From Maratus speciosus (lineage: Eukaryota; Arthropoda; Arachnida; Araneae; Salticidae), in the NCBI GenBank assembly GCA_963932465.1, contig OZ010796.1, positions 76,838,974 through 76,902,973 of the forward strand: a stretch of DNA of 64,000 bases, given 5' to 3'. Numbering within the stretch: the first letter of the stretch is position 1; each line of letters opens with the position of its first letter. The notes beneath the pieces were generated by a model. It was not told the DNA's origin. It saw only the letters and a list, made by a program, of their open reading frames with translations, and ran no database searches. Shown in pieces: positions 49,699 through 61,752 of this stretch. The position numbers and the translations under genes are program-made.

Positions 49699-50007
49699 TC
49701 ATACCTTTGTAAATACGTTAAATTCATCTTCTTCATTCAATATCAATTCCTCGGCCTCAATAATTTGTCGATCTTCTAATATTTCTAAAATTGTACCATG
49801 AAATTCTTCAGCCATAGCAATAGAAGCACCAGATATTTCATCCGGTGGAGAACTTGTAAACAGATCATAATTTTGTAACAACGTCTCGCAATATTTTAAT
49901 GCATTTGTAATTCGGCCTTTTTGTTTCTCTTCCAAACGAGAATTTTCCGCATCAGCGCTGGTTCCTTCTATAACACAATCTTTAGCATTCAATCTGTCAG
50001 CCTTCTT
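49699..50007 (-). CDS. Possible exon of an unknown acidic protein
   Basis: The minus frame is open from 50007 to 49702 (about 102 codons), with no ATG near its start. It includes VIEGTSADAENSRLEEKQKG, then ITNALKYCETLLQNYDLF, then SSPPDEISGASIAMAEEF, then HGTILEILEDRQIIEAEEL and NEEDEFNVFTK. Composition is helical and Glu-rich, quite unlike translated AT-rich background. It ends ACAAAG then GTATGA, a good 5' splice donor at 49705/49704. Upstream CAG and AG positions near 49998-50005 could be acceptors, but the pyrimidine tract is weak. I do not recognise the family. It could be a host exon, a captured exon, or part of an element gene. Confidence 0.45.
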   Translation of the reverse strand, partial: KKADRLNAKDCVIEGTSADAENSRLEEKQKGRITNALKYCETLLQNYDLFTSSPPDEISGASIAMAEEFHGTILEILEDRQIIEAEELILNEEDEFNVFTKV

Positions 50008-50846
50008 TTAATTTTCATACCAAAATTTTTCCTATATATAACAATATTTCAAATTTTCTAATTGTCTGCAAAAGAAGCTAAATGAGATCAATAAAAGAAA
50101 TGTTTATTTATTCCAGTATTACCGAGAAAAGCAAAGCAGACGATTAAAATATATATAAATATATTTATATGTATAGTAAATTTTATCTCATTAACAGACT
50201 ATTTTTGCAATCCAAATGAATTTTTATGAATCACTTAGAGAGTGTTTTTATTTGCTATAATAAAAAAAAATATATTTTTAAATGTAATCTATCATTTTTT
50301 ATTTGTGCAAACAAAAAATGATGTTGAGGTTTAACTTTAAAGATAAATGTACTTTACAGAGTATTAAAAATTTGTACAACTAGTAAAAAACTTGTATTTA
50401 AGCATTAGTGCTTTAATATTTTATTACTGTTTCAAGAGATGCATTATTTGAATTATCTAATCCTAAATACGTTTGAAAAATTGCACCTGAAAATTATTTT
50501 GTATAATTTATAGAAGAAAAGGATAAATTTCCTTTTAAAATTCCATAAAATTGAAAAAAAAAAAAAAAAAAAAAGGAAAAATCATTATTTCAGAATTGTG
50601 CTTAAAATAAAAAAATGAAAATAATAATTAATTTTAAAAAAAGTTTTAGGCATAAATTAGTTTTGGAGTTTTGTAAATAGAAATATTAGTTTAAAAATTG
50701 AAGAGAAAAATAAATTGCCCTGAAAAATTCGAAAATGTAAATGTAATTTATTAAGAAAATATCAAAGTTCAAAGCTGTAGAATGCCCAATTCTGCTTAAA
50801 ATTCTTAAGTGAAAAAAATATAAAAAGAAGTAAAAAATAAAAAAAG

Positions 50847-50919
50847 TGCCCCGAAGTGGGATCGAACCCGCAATGTTAAGGTCCGTAAGTTCGCAGGCTA
50901 CCGCTGGACCACGAATTCA
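50847..50919 (-). other. tRNA-like segment in the right arm (A and B boxes)
   Basis: On the minus strand the A box tggtccagcgg is at 50911-50901 and the B box gggttcgatccc at about 50869-50858. It differs from the left-arm copy at many positions outside the boxes, while both boxes remain consensus in both arms. A T run follows on the minus strand at 50846-50840. Confidence 0.6.
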
Positions 50920-51789
50920 CATTCAAAAAGTCACACTAATGGGTATTTGAAAATATACGCTGAACTTAATAAACCCCCAATTTCTCAAAAACTAGGGCCC
51001 ATTTGAAGAAACCCTTTCATCAGAATATTTAGTGGTGTGACCCCTACAACATACTTTGAAATCATCAAAATCTGTGCGCATCATGTTTGGTGGTGCCCAG
51101 GGACGTAGCTACAGGGGGGGTGTGGGGGGGTGCGACACCCCCCCCACTTCGGTAAACTCATATACATTCGGTAATTTCACTTTCGTTCAAAAACTGTATC
51201 ATTTGGCTCTATTTTTTTTTTTTTTTTTAAGAATTTTTAAAAACATATTACAAAACAGAAAACAATGTCAAAAAATATTTAAAATTATTAAATATTTTCT
51301 GATTAGAAACTAACCTTTCTCTTTGCATTATGTAATTTTTTTTTCGCTCGGAGTCGATTGCAATTTCACTTTTTAGCTATTCCATGTATGTAAGAAGGGG
51401 AGGGAGGAGGAAGTATCCATGATACAGTATCCCTTAGAAGATTAAATATACCTTCTTCCTATTTTTATGCAGTATCCCTGTAGAGAATATCTTCGCTTTA
51501 TTCAAGAAAGGAATCTGGAGAAAAATGCCCTGAGGGTAAATGCGTACACTCCTTGACCAATGCAAATGAAATTAGAAGGCCAGACTTCTTGTTCGTTAAA
51601 ATTCGTTTTGCTGGACTCTGAAAACTATGGGGGGCAGGGGGGGGATATTTTGCGGTTTTTTAGGGGACAGGATGTCGCCAGATCTTTACTGTTGTATTGT
51701 CTATTTTTCAAAGCCAAAAATAAGAGAAAACCGGGAATTCTTTCTTATCAAAGAAAATTAAAACGGTGTAATAAAATTACATCAGCTAC

Positions 51790-52430
51790 TAAGGATGTAC
51801 CGAACAGTAATTTTGACCGAATACCGAATATTCGGCTAGCCGAGCAGTAACTATTTGGCCAAATACCAAATATTCGGCTGGTCGAATATTTTAAAATTTT
51901 ATTAATTAAAAAAGTTTCATATTTCATGGCTTCTTCTGGGGAATTAAACCAAGTGAATATATTTTTTTTAATTCTAAAACAAACAACTTAGCAAAAATAA
52001 CTTTTCTACCGAATATTCGGCCTACAGGCGAACCGTATACCGAATATTCGGCTAGCCGTATTAACTGTTTGGCCGAATGCCGAATATTCGGCCAGCCGAG
52101 TAGTAACTATTCGGCCAAATATCAAGTACTCGGCTGGTCGAATACTTTTATATTTCAAAGATTAGAGGCATTAAAATGTTAAACTTTAAAATAATTTACA
52201 TAATATTTAAAGCAGAAACTTACATATTGATAAACAAGAACTTTTCATAAGTAAATGTTATACATGAAAAAAATCTGGTTTGGGGTATTTAAGAAGAGAA
52301 TTTTAAAATTTTATTAATTAAAAAAGTTTGATATTTCATAGCTTCTTCTGATGAATTGTTATCCAAGTGAATATATATATTTTTTAATTCTAAAACAAAC
52401 AACTCAGCAAAAATAACTTTTCTACTGTCT
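51790..52430. repeat. ccgaatattcggc palindrome cluster with duplicated ~125-bp segment
   Basis: Six to eight copies of (c)cgaatattcgg(c) or close variants lie in 51825-52140, mixed with gctagccg and ggctggtcg. The segment 51886-52010 (aaaattttattaattaaaaa, then ttctaaaacaaacaactta) is repeated at 52304-52425. The start aaggatgtaccgaacagt resembles hAT-type MITEs that read TTCGG/CCGAA inside, but a matching right terminus was not found. Confidence 0.6.
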
Positions 52431-54621
52431 TTGATTTAGCAAGGAAGTTTTTAAATGCATCTTAGATCAGTGTTTCGAATGGGCGATTATTTTCAGAGAT
52501 TGTAAACATGCACATTGTTCCTAAAAAAATTGTAACAAACTTTCAACAGAGATAATGTGGTTAAGACAAAAAAGTTTTGAACAAGAAACAACACCTCACT
52601 CCATTTATTCCATCAAAATTACAATACATTCAGTCAAATATTCTGGGTGTGCAACTACAAGCCGAAACTGAATTTTCATTCACAACTTTATCAGTAAATG
52701 AAGATATTTTAGCAAGATTTGTTTCATATTAATTTAGTTTGTATTAAATGTGATGATATCATTGAGAATGACTTAATTTTGGCCAGTGACGCAGTATAAA
52801 TACTATATATTGCATTCTGAATAAAGGAATGTCTACCTCATAGTTGTTTAAATATGAAAAGTGGCAATTTCCAGCACTTCTCATCATGATATTATATTTC
52901 ACAGAAATCAAAGCAAGTTTGTTAAAATTGTATTCCGCTTCAACAGTCAGGCCTGCCAATATGCTTAATAAACGGTCAAGTGCGAGCATTACTCGCGTAC
53001 AGAGGGTTCCGTAGAATAAATACATGAATTTGTAATTGCATTATAAAAAAAAAAAAAAGTTGCTAAAAGAATATTAAGACTTTTTAAAAAACTATATAAC
53101 GTAGGGTTGGGTATAACTGTATATATTAGAAAAGTGTAATCGGGTATACCATGAAAGTTCAAAGAGATATATGGAACAATATCAAATATAGCTATTCGTA
53201 TAACTCTTTTTTTAATATTATCCTAATCTGTTTATGATGAACTTAATTCGGTACTGACAATAAAGGCAGTGCATAGTTAAACTTCATTTGGCATTTCATA
53301 AAACTAAATTCAGCGTAGTAATAACCTTTATTTCTACAGTGTATCTAAAACAAAACCTTTGTTCAAAGTTTAAATTGGGCATTGTGCTAAGCGCGCTTCG
53401 AATTGAGGTCTCAAAGTTGCAACGCCGGCTTGGTCAGTGCCGCGTTTTTCCAGATAGGTATTTAATTAACTTTTAAAGTCACTCGAGGCGTATTGAGAGA
53501 TACAATCAATGCAAACTATCGCGAATCTCACAGTATTTATGCCATTCATTCTAATTAAATATTTCGAGGGCGATGCCCTTAAAAAACGGACACCTAATTT
53601 TAATTCCAAAACAGACAAATGGCACCAAGAATATATAATTAAAATTTTTCTTTTATCATGTACGTGAAAATAAGCAAGTTCGCATTTTCTAATAAATTCG
53701 TTTATAAGTTCTGGTGTCAGTTCATTATTTCATAAGTTTGTAAATAGAATTACTCTGTGCCGGAAAGGATTAAGTGGTCGCAGGACTCTTAAAGCTTCAA
53801 AATTTAAGAAATTTTAAATTTTTTAGATGTTAAACTCCTATCTTTTCTGAATATTTTGATATAATTGTTTCCTTGAAATTCCCATTAGAACAGAAGTTTT
53901 GGCTTTTAGAATTATACCCGCTCAATAGCTGAAGCGGCGTTTCCGAAACTTTAAAGTCATTATTTTCCAAATGGCGTTTTTGGGTATAACGCGCAGGATA
54001 CCTCAAAAACTTCTGAATATTTTTTTATGAAATTTTCCAAACATATATTCCATGTTATTCTGTATAAACTGAATCTAAAATTTCCTTTTTATTGTTAAAA
54101 AAAAATATTTTTTTAGATGATTTTACTGTTGAAATTTTCAAAATTTTGTACTATCTAAATGCAGCATTGCATTAAAAATATAAAAATGCTTTAAATACAA
54201 ATTTGTTCAGGGAAATTATTACAATCGGAAGTATAAGTAAGCACCAAAATTTTCATTCTAATTGCAATATTTATTTTGTAATCCTGCGCGTAAACTGTTA
54301 TGCCAATTTTTTGTTCGACAAATGTCTAACAGTTTCGATCCCCCTATAAATACTAATTCTGTATTTTGCTATTTTTTAAAAACATGAAACGAAAGAACAT
54401 ACTTATATCTTTCATTCCAATTAAAATTGTGTTTTAAAATCATATACATTTTAAGACATTAAATGTTGAAAATGGTCTTTCTTTCATTTTTTCCACTTTT
54501 TAAAGTCCCGAGACCCCTTAAATTAGTATGTTTTTAACAATTTGACGTTTATTGCTTTTATACTGTTACTGGACATTACATTACACATATATATCATTAA
54601 AAGTCGTTAACTAGGCATAGA
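52431..54621. other. No gene supported
   Basis: AT-rich. The 88-codon minus frame at 53025-52759 has no recognisable domain and no supporting context. No repeat boundaries were found between 53100 and 54600. Confidence 0.4.
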
Positions 54622-56046
54622 CAGGGGTGCAGAAAATGTTTCTACTCCCAACATTTCCCCCAATCCACACGAATATTTCCCCAAAATTTTACGGTATGTT
54701 ATAGGTAAGTGCTGTATTACCGTAGGTATAGAAAATTTATTTTTCAAATATTTCTCAACTTATGCGCGTGTATATATGGCAGGGGTGGTTCTGAGTGAAA
54801 AAAAAATTTCCTAAAATTCACAGCAAATTTTCTGAAAGTTTACAGCAGAGTGGTGGAAATCCACCCCCAATACTATGTATTTTTCATAGATCTTTTGACG
54901 CAATTCGCGTTTTTTCGCGATCTTTTGACGAAATTTGCGGTTATTTCTCCTTCCTCTTGACGAAATTCGCAGTTGTTTTGCCATCATTTGATGAAATTCG
55001 CGGTTGTTTTGCGATCGTTTGGCAAAATTTGCGGTTCTTTCGTGATATTTTGACGAAATTTGCAGTTTTTTGTGACCTTTTAACGAAATTTGCGATTCTT
55101 TCGTGATCTTTTGGCGAAATTTGCGATTCTTTCGTGATCTTTTAACGAAATTTGCGGTTATTTCGCCTATTTTGACGAAATGCGCGGTTGTTTCGCAATC
55201 TTTTGACAAAATTTGCGTTTATTTCGCGATCTTTTGGGTAAATTTACGTTCATTTTGCGATCTTATGACGAAATTTGCGGTTTTTTCGCTTTTCTTTGAC
55301 GAAATAGGTTATCCACCCTGTTTTGACGAAAATCGCGGTTATTTCGCCATGTTTGGACGAAAATCGCGGTTGTTTTGCGATCTTTTGACGAAATTTGCGA
55401 TTGTTTCGTGATCTTTTGACAAAATTTGCGATTGTTTCGTGATCTTTTGACGAAATTTGCGATTGTTTCGCGATCTTTTGGCGAAATGTGCATTTATTTT
55501 GCGATCTTTTGACAAAATTTGCGTTCACTTCACGATCTTTTGACGAAACCTGCGGTTATTTCGCGATCTTTTCAAGAAACCTGCGGTTCTTTCGCTATCT
55601 TTTGACAAAATTTGCGGTTCTTTCGCGATCTTTTGACGAAATTTGCGGTTCTTTAGCGATCTTCTGACGAAATGTGCGGTTATTTTGCGATCTTGTGACG
55701 AAATTCGCGTTTTCTCCGTAATTCTTCGCGAAAATTCGCGGTATTTTTATGTCCGTATTTTCAAATAACCGATATTTTTTTTTTTTTTTTTAACCGAATG
55801 TCTTAAACTTTCGGAAAATTCGGAACATAATCACCCCTGATATACGGTACATATTATTCTGAGATCGATTTTGTGAAGGTCGCCATACGGATATTTTTAT
55901 TTGTACTGAAATTGTACTATCTCAGGGAATTATGGAATTCGTTGTTAAAATCGAAATCAATTGTGTATGTTTCTAAAAAATTTCCCCAGGGGGTTAAAAT
56001 TTCCCCCGATCCTAGATCGCCGGATCGGACATATTCTGCACCCCTG
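54622..56046 (-). mobile_element. hAT-type non-autonomous element with internal 30-bp minisatellite, copy B (inverted)
   Basis: Same ends as copy A (CAGGGGTGCAGAAA...), opposite orientation. The 8-bp sequence ggcataga is duplicated exactly (54614-54621, 56047-56054). It is 1425 bp, longer than copy A because the minisatellite is expanded (about 54885-55740, near 28 units, core gatcttttgacgaaatttgc). Shoulders match copy A, e.g. gatcctagatcgcc near 56010 and caatccacacgaatatttcc near 54660. Frames of 76-132 codons on both strands are by-products of the unit. Confidence 0.92.
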
Positions 56047-56054
56047 GGCATAGA

Positions 56055-56341
56055 GTACGCCGCCCTGTCCTTGTGTATGTCCACCCGAACTGACCGTACC
56101 TTTAAGGGTTAATATCTCAGCTAATTACCGATGATTTTTTTCGAAAATCATTATCAACAATGCTTTTATTCTTCTGCAACGATAGGTATATTCAGCGATG
56201 CTAAACAATTTTTCTGAATGCCCGTAAATCGAAATTTGTGTATAACAGAAAAATGCTAATTACTCAAAAACTATGTGACCTAGGGTAATCGCTATAATTT
56301 TCCGGCAAGGTTTATATTAACGTCTACCACCTCTATTTTTT
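56055..56341. other. No gene; likely continuation of the following repeat
   Basis: Contains aattactcaaaaactatgtg and aatcgctataattttccggc, phrases often found upstream in the same class of non-LTR 3' fragments. No counterpart is present in copy 1 at 2.58 kb. Confidence 0.3.
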
Positions 56342-56748
56342 TTCATAATTTTAGTTTCAGTAGATTCGGAATTAGATGGGGGGAACATATTTTTGCGCTA
56401 GATTTTCAACAATATATTTGAAAATATAATACCTAAAATTAAAAGGAATGTATTTTTGAGTTCAGCGTTACAAAAGCTTTCACAGGATACCCCACATGAT
56501 ATACAAAGAAAAGATTTTTTTTTCAAGTAGCATAATTAGCCCCTCTGCTTTTTTCTAAATATATTTATGAATGTTTATTAATCTGAAAATATGTGGGTTA
56601 ATGGTCTTTATTACTTCCCCGAATTTGAACTTTCCATGTTTCATAGTTTACGATTAAAATGGCTGTGACAGACAGACAGACGGACAGACACAGGAGTGAT
56701 CTTATAATGGTTCCGTTTTTACTTTTTAAGTACGGAACCCTAAAAATG
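56342..56748 (+). repeat. RTE-like 3' fragment, uninterrupted copy
   Basis: Direct-orientation relative of 2583-3185. It ends with a (gacagaca)n stretch, then gatcttataatggttccg and taagtacggaaccctaaaaa. It supplies the empty site for the MITE at 2982-3168. Confidence 0.6.
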
Positions 56749-56906
56749 AGACAGAAAATGTGTCAGAAAATTTTGCGTTGTTCATTAAGAAGCTCGAGAA
56801 CTGCTTTAAAAGAAAAATAAGATAGAGAACTATAAAATATTGGAATTTTTCCTTTGTAACCTAATATAAACCGACGATATATTTTAAGATCTGGATCTGT
56901 TTTTGT

Positions 56907-57041
56907 CACGGGGTAGTGGAGGGTATACGGAGATATACACCGTATACGCTCTGCTTCTCAAGTAAAGCATTAGCGTATACTGCATCCATGAATGTTCATG
57001 ACTTTAGCGTATACCCTTTGTTTTTTACGACTGCAACACTG
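56907..57041. mobile_element. hAT-type MITE, 135 bp
   Basis: Relative of 2982-3168: gtagtggagggtatacgg near the left end, tacgactgcaacactg at the right end. The flanks gtttttgt (56899-56906) and gttcttgt (57042-57049) match in seven of eight bases. Confidence 0.7.
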
Positions 57042-57589
57042 GTTCTTGTCATTCAGTTCGAAAAGATATTTTTTATTTATGTTTTTGAACTTATTTTAAA
57101 ATCATCGGTTGTATTGATATCTAAAGACAAGTGCATTAATCTTTCTTCTAAGTGGCGTTTTGAGATATACATTTACTTTCTGCTGCAAAAGCTGAAAGCA
57201 ATTTTTTTCTTTGTTTTCTGAAATGAAAGGATGTCAAATTTAATTTAAGTAAATTAAAAAAAAATCCTTTGACTTGAATCAGGCTAATTCGTGTAACAGA
57301 ATCAACGCTACAGCTCACAAAAAATGCAAGCAAAGTAATTTTGCAGAAAATAAAATAATTTTCCACACTTTCTACCCTCTCCCATTCCATCGAAAAAAAA
57401 TCTTTGTGTTTTTATTATTGCAAATTAAAATAACTATATTTAATTTTTTATACTAATGCTCAATTGCTCAACATGATATTTGACTATTTCAATTCTGATA
57501 ACTTTCTATGTCACAAGTTCCAGCTTAAAAATTCAACAGAAAAAATATCGTACAAATAAAGTGCAGCTTTGATTAGCCACATTTTGTGG

Positions 57590-58150
57590 TTTTTAAAAAT
57601 TATTTAAAGCTGTTCTGAAATCGTAACTTGCATCTTTTTTTACACTTTCGTGAAGAAATTTTCATTTTTAAATGCACGAAATTTGCAGATATTCTTTCTT
57701 ATTCGTAAACGAATAGTGTTTCTCTTTTTTCCTATAAAGGTAACTGTGGTCTTTCAGAAAATGGTGCCAAAGTTGACGTCTGTAACAGATTTTTTTTAAA
57801 CGTGACAATCGGCAAAAGATCATTATAAGGTAGCAATTGATTATAACTTAATATGTAATATATTTATCAGAAAATTTAAAAGTGCTATTTGATTTCAAAG
57901 CACTTTATGCCTCATGCCTGCTGATTACGTGCTTCTGGATTTAAAAAAAATGTCTGCTTAAATGAGTCAGTAATAAATAATTTTGGCAAAACATAAATTA
58001 GGCCTGACCAGGCCGAATTAATGTTTCTGTACCGAGCCGGGACTGGTTTCATTCTTCCAAGTCTTCACGGGCCAAAATTTTCAGTCCCGGTTTTCAACCA
58101 ACCCGTATGAAAATCTTTGTCTCAGCGTGGCCTGGTAGCGAAATACAGTT
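57590..58150 (-). mobile_element. Fragment of the TAGAG family
   Basis: On the minus strand it resembles 28830-29100 (ctttcagaaaatgg, agttgacgtctgt), followed at 58010-58140 by the GC-rich ggccgaa / cgagccggg block typical of that family's ends. Strongly diverged. Confidence 0.4.
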
Positions 58151-58279
58151 AAATTAAAATGTAGTAATACGTGTGAAAAAGAACCTGCCTATGACGGAAT
58201 CCTGTTTTAAACTGAAAAATGTGTTGATCCATGCAAAATTAATATAATAATATGTGAGAAAAGAATATATAACACATTT

Positions 58280-58856
58280 ACACCTATTAACAAGTTGGAA
58301 ATTGCTCGTCAAACGTGGCAAATGAGGTGCGTTCGTACTATAACTAGTTTTATAATTATTTTTGCACCCCATATTGTACTGAATGCATATTTTTTTCCAC
58401 TTCATAAGTGCATAGTCTGTAACATCATTAAAATGCTCTTCAATATTTTTTTTTTTTCCATTCCCTGTAATGTAACGGAAAACTTTTGACCTTTCCTGTA
58501 ATTAAACTATACTTTCGATTTTCATAAAATTTGAAATGGCTCGACAAAATTTTGCAATAATTATATATTTAAAATTTGAGACCAGTCGGAAGACTGTAAC
58601 AGCATTAAAATGCTCTTGCAATAATTTTTCCCCATTGGCTGTAATGTAAAGAAAAACTTTTGACTGTCCCTGTAATTAAACTATACATCCGATTTTCATA
58701 AAATTCGAAATGGCTCGACAAAATTTTGCAGCAATCATATATTAGAAATTTCAGACCATTCGGTTGGGTAGTTTTTGCTCTGTTATATGCGGACGGACGG
58801 GCAGACGGACTGAACGACGACTATAGGTGCTACGTATTTATATAATTACGAATGAA
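58280..58856 (-). repeat. Dispersed repeat, copy 2
   Basis: Inverted relative of 22068-22560. The segment around attttcataaaattcgaaat with cagaccattcggttgggtag is present once at full length (58680-58760) and again, diverged, at 58515-58600. This gives an internal duplication of about 165 bp not seen in copy 1. Confidence 0.6.
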
Positions 58857-58890
58857 CCTAAAAAGGGAACGTGTCTATAATGCATTTTTT

Positions 58891-60356
58891 AGCTCACAGG
58901 CTATCAAAGCCTGAGAGCTTATGTGCTGGCCGGTTCTGTATGTACGTATGTACGTAACGCGATAACTCTTGATAAAAATATCAGATTTGCTTCACATTTT
59001 TTTTCTAGGTTCCTTCTGATGAGGCGCTTCCCTGATTAGTTTTTGGGGTTCATTGGTTAAGGATAAAGGGGAAAAGGGGGCTAGTCCCCCACTTAATTTA
59101 GATAAATGGGTTTTTCATGTAGAATTATTCAATTGCTCCAAATTCGGTATACCGGTTTATTATGTTAAGGAGCTGCCTTGATTAGATTTGGAGGTTCATT
59201 AGTTACATATAAAGGGAGGAACCCCCCCCCCCCCCTTAATTTAGAGAAATGGGTTTTTTATGCAAAAATATTCGATTTGCTCCAAATTTGGTATACCGGT
59301 TAATTATGTTAAGCAGCTTCCCTGATTAGATTTGGAAGTTCATTACTTATCTATAAAGGGGGGATAACCCCCCCTTCCCTTAATTTAGGTAAATGTGTTT
59401 TTCATGTAGAATTATTCGATTTGCTCCAAATTTGGTATACCGGTATATTATGTTAAGGAGCTGCTTTGATTAGATTTGGAGGTTCATTAGTTAAGTATAA
59501 AGGGAAGAGGAAGCTAGCCACCCCCCTCCCTTAATTTAGATAAATGGGTTTTTCATGCAGAATTATTCGATTTGCTCCAAATTTGGTATACCGGTTTATT
59601 ATGCTAAGGAGCTTCCCTGATTAGATTTGGAGGCATATTAGTTAAGTATAAAGGGAGGAAAGGGGGCTAGACTGCCTCCCCTCTTAATTTAGATAGTTGG
59701 GTTTTTCCATGCAGAGTTATTCTATTTGCTCAAATTTCGTATACCGGTTTATTATATAAAGGAGCTGCCTTGATTAGATTTGGAGGTTTATTGGTTAAGT
59801 ATAAAGGGGGAACAGGGGATAGTCCCCCCCTTAATTTAGATAAATGGGTTTTTCATGCAGAATTATTCGATTTGCTTCAAATTTGATATACCATTTTATT
59901 CCGATATGGCTTCGTTGATTTGATTTGGAGGTTCATTGGTTAAGTATAAAAGGGGGAAAGGGGTGCAATTTCCCCTCCCCTTAATTTAGATAAATGGGTT
60001 TTCATGCAGAATTATCTAATTTTTTCTAGGTTTATTCTGATAAGGAGCTTTTCTGATTAGATTTGAAGGTTCCTTGGTCCAGCATAAAGGGAGAAATAAG
60101 GGAGCTAATACCCCCTAAATTTAGTGAAATGGTTTTTTCATGCAGAATTATCTGATTTGCTTCAAATTCGGTATACCAGTTTATTATGTTAAGGAGCTTC
60201 CCTGATTAGATTTGGAGGTTCTTTGGTTAAGTATAAAGGGGGGGAGAACGGGCTAATCCCTTCATTTATTTTTCGAGGGGCATTATTCTTTGAAATAAGA
60301 GTATAATATACAATTTGTGTGAATAGCCTGTGAGCTCAACGCCATCAGTTTAACTG
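58891..60356 (+). mobile_element. Helentron-like (HINE/DINE-1-like) element, long copy
   Basis: Starts agctcacaggctatcaaagc. The inverted subterminal partner atagcctgtgagct is at 60323-60336 and the terminal hairpin cagtttaactg at 60346-60356. The interior has about nine tandem units of 143-152 bp, beginning ttaatttagataaatgggtt near 59093, 59238, 59381, 59531, 59683, 59830 and 59979. Each unit ends in a G run followed by a C run. The shared right part (tttcgaggggcattattctt, gaaataagagtataat) matches the short copy at 41.9 kb. Confidence 0.65.
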
Positions 60357-60374
60357 CGAAATTTTCTTTTTATT

Positions 60375-60912
60375 TGCTTTACTGTGCAATTCCGTCTTAG
60401 AAGATTTTACTGTATAGCATTTTTTAGATTTTTAATTCTCCAATACATGGAATATGGATTAACAAAATTAATGATAATCAAAACATTTGCATGTAACAAA
60501 TAGAGATTTATTTAAAAAAAAAAATGTATCGCAGCCTACGGCATTTCTATAAAAGTAAAGATTACAAAGAAAAAAAAAGAAAGAAAGAAAGAAAGAAAAA
60601 AAGCTAAGATTAAGTATTTTTGATCAGAATTCCTCGTACAGACAAATTTTTAACCAAATCGACGTAATCAATGCTTTGTAAAAACTCACTCGGGCCGTCC
60701 CAGGCTTGGGTCGAGATTTTCATTTTTTTCCGGGCCAGGATGGTCTAGGGCTGAACTTTTAGCTGCTATAACGCCGGGCCAGGCCAATAATTTTTTTCGA
60801 CAGGCCTGGCCGAGTTCAGGCCTAATTTTTATAATGGGCCGAGTCGAATTTTTTTCTATGGGTCGGCCTGGTCCGGGCCTGAAAATTTCTACTCGTACAG
60901 ACTTCTAACTTA
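60375..60912 (+). mobile_element. End fragment of the TAGAG family
   Basis: Parallels 15590-16033: gaagattttactgtatagc, accaaatcgacgtaat, the GC-rich ccgggcc block, and the terminus ctcgtacagacttctaa. It follows immediately after the Helentron-like element, whose insertion probably removed or separated its left part. Confidence 0.55.
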
Positions 60913-61659
60913 AAATTTAAAAAGTATTGCAAATTTCAAACTCTGAGTTATAAATAAAAGAAAAAAAGAATTATTTTTTAAATATTTTCTATTGAATTTA
61001 TTTTTATTGTAATAATAAATAATCAATCTAAATCTGTCTTTTTACACCTCACCCCAAATTACTGCTTTTACCTTTGCCCCCTCCCCCCTTACTAAAGTAT
61101 CGAGCACGAAAAGCTTAAACCTTAAGTGATGAGGTGATTTTTTTTTTTTTTTTAATAACGTGGTGAGGTGGTGTGTATGCAACCCCAAAATTTGATTTCT
61201 TGTCTTGTGCACTCCACAAAATGTAGCGAATTAAAATAAGAAAATCTGCTGTGAATTTTGCATTATTTACTTGAATAAAAACAACTGAAAAAGTATTGTA
61301 AGTGTACATACATATACATATAAATACACGTATCTAAATGCCACAAAAAAAATTCTTCATAATTGAAATTTCTCTTGGGTGGAAAAACCCTCACTTGATC
61401 AGTTAAGGGTTAAAGTCTTTAAAATTACTTTTTTCCTCTGCTTTATTCGTAATTCTGCAATACGATAAATAAAGCAGCAGTTATCTACTTCACTCCCTCC
61501 ATTCATAATTTCTACTACCCTCGCTCCCCCCAGTTTGTAAAATTTTAAATGTTGAAATTATTTAGTTTTTTGTTAAAATTTTTTGGTCTGTTTATTTATA
61601 TATTGCTGAAATAATAAATAAATGTCTAATTCCCCCCCCCCCCTCGCTCAAAAGAAAAT
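60913..61659. other. No gene seen
   Basis: AT-rich with C-rich patches (61047-61090) and a T run at 61139-61152. No coding signal. Confidence 0.5.
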
Positions 61660-61752
61660 AATGCGAAAAAATACAAATAAATACAAAATACAAATAAATA
61701 CAAAATACAAATAAATACAAAATACAAATAAATACAAAATTTAAAAAAATAC
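61660..61752. repeat. Tandem caaataaatacaaaata repeat
   Basis: About five units of 17-18 bp at 61670-61745, just inside the right end of the 10.7-kb hAT-ended insertion. Confidence 0.85.

Larger units (their letters stand above)
49213..51097. mobile_element. Inverted-repeat element whose arms carry tRNA-like promoters
   Basis: The left arm 49213-49495 and right arm 50815-51097 are reverse-complementary with scattered mismatches. Both contain gggcaccaccaaacatgatg, then gcgcacagattttgatgat, then ttctcaaaaactagggccc or equivalent, then a tRNA-like segment, then ggggcacttttttattttta. The 1.3-kb spacer is AT-rich but holds an exon-like frame at 49699-50007. The right arm stops exactly at the insertion point of the large hAT insertion (51097/51098). 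Confidence 0.75.

Noticed and set aside
52759..53025. 88-codon minus-strand frame
   Set aside because: Starts at an ATG but has no recognisable motif, no neighbouring coding sequence and no splice context.
54795..55528. Frames of 76-132 codons on both strands in the minisatellite of hAT copy B (and the like in copy A)
   Set aside because: By-products of a 30-bp unit. The same translation appears in several frames and the reading frames do not extend into the conserved shoulders.
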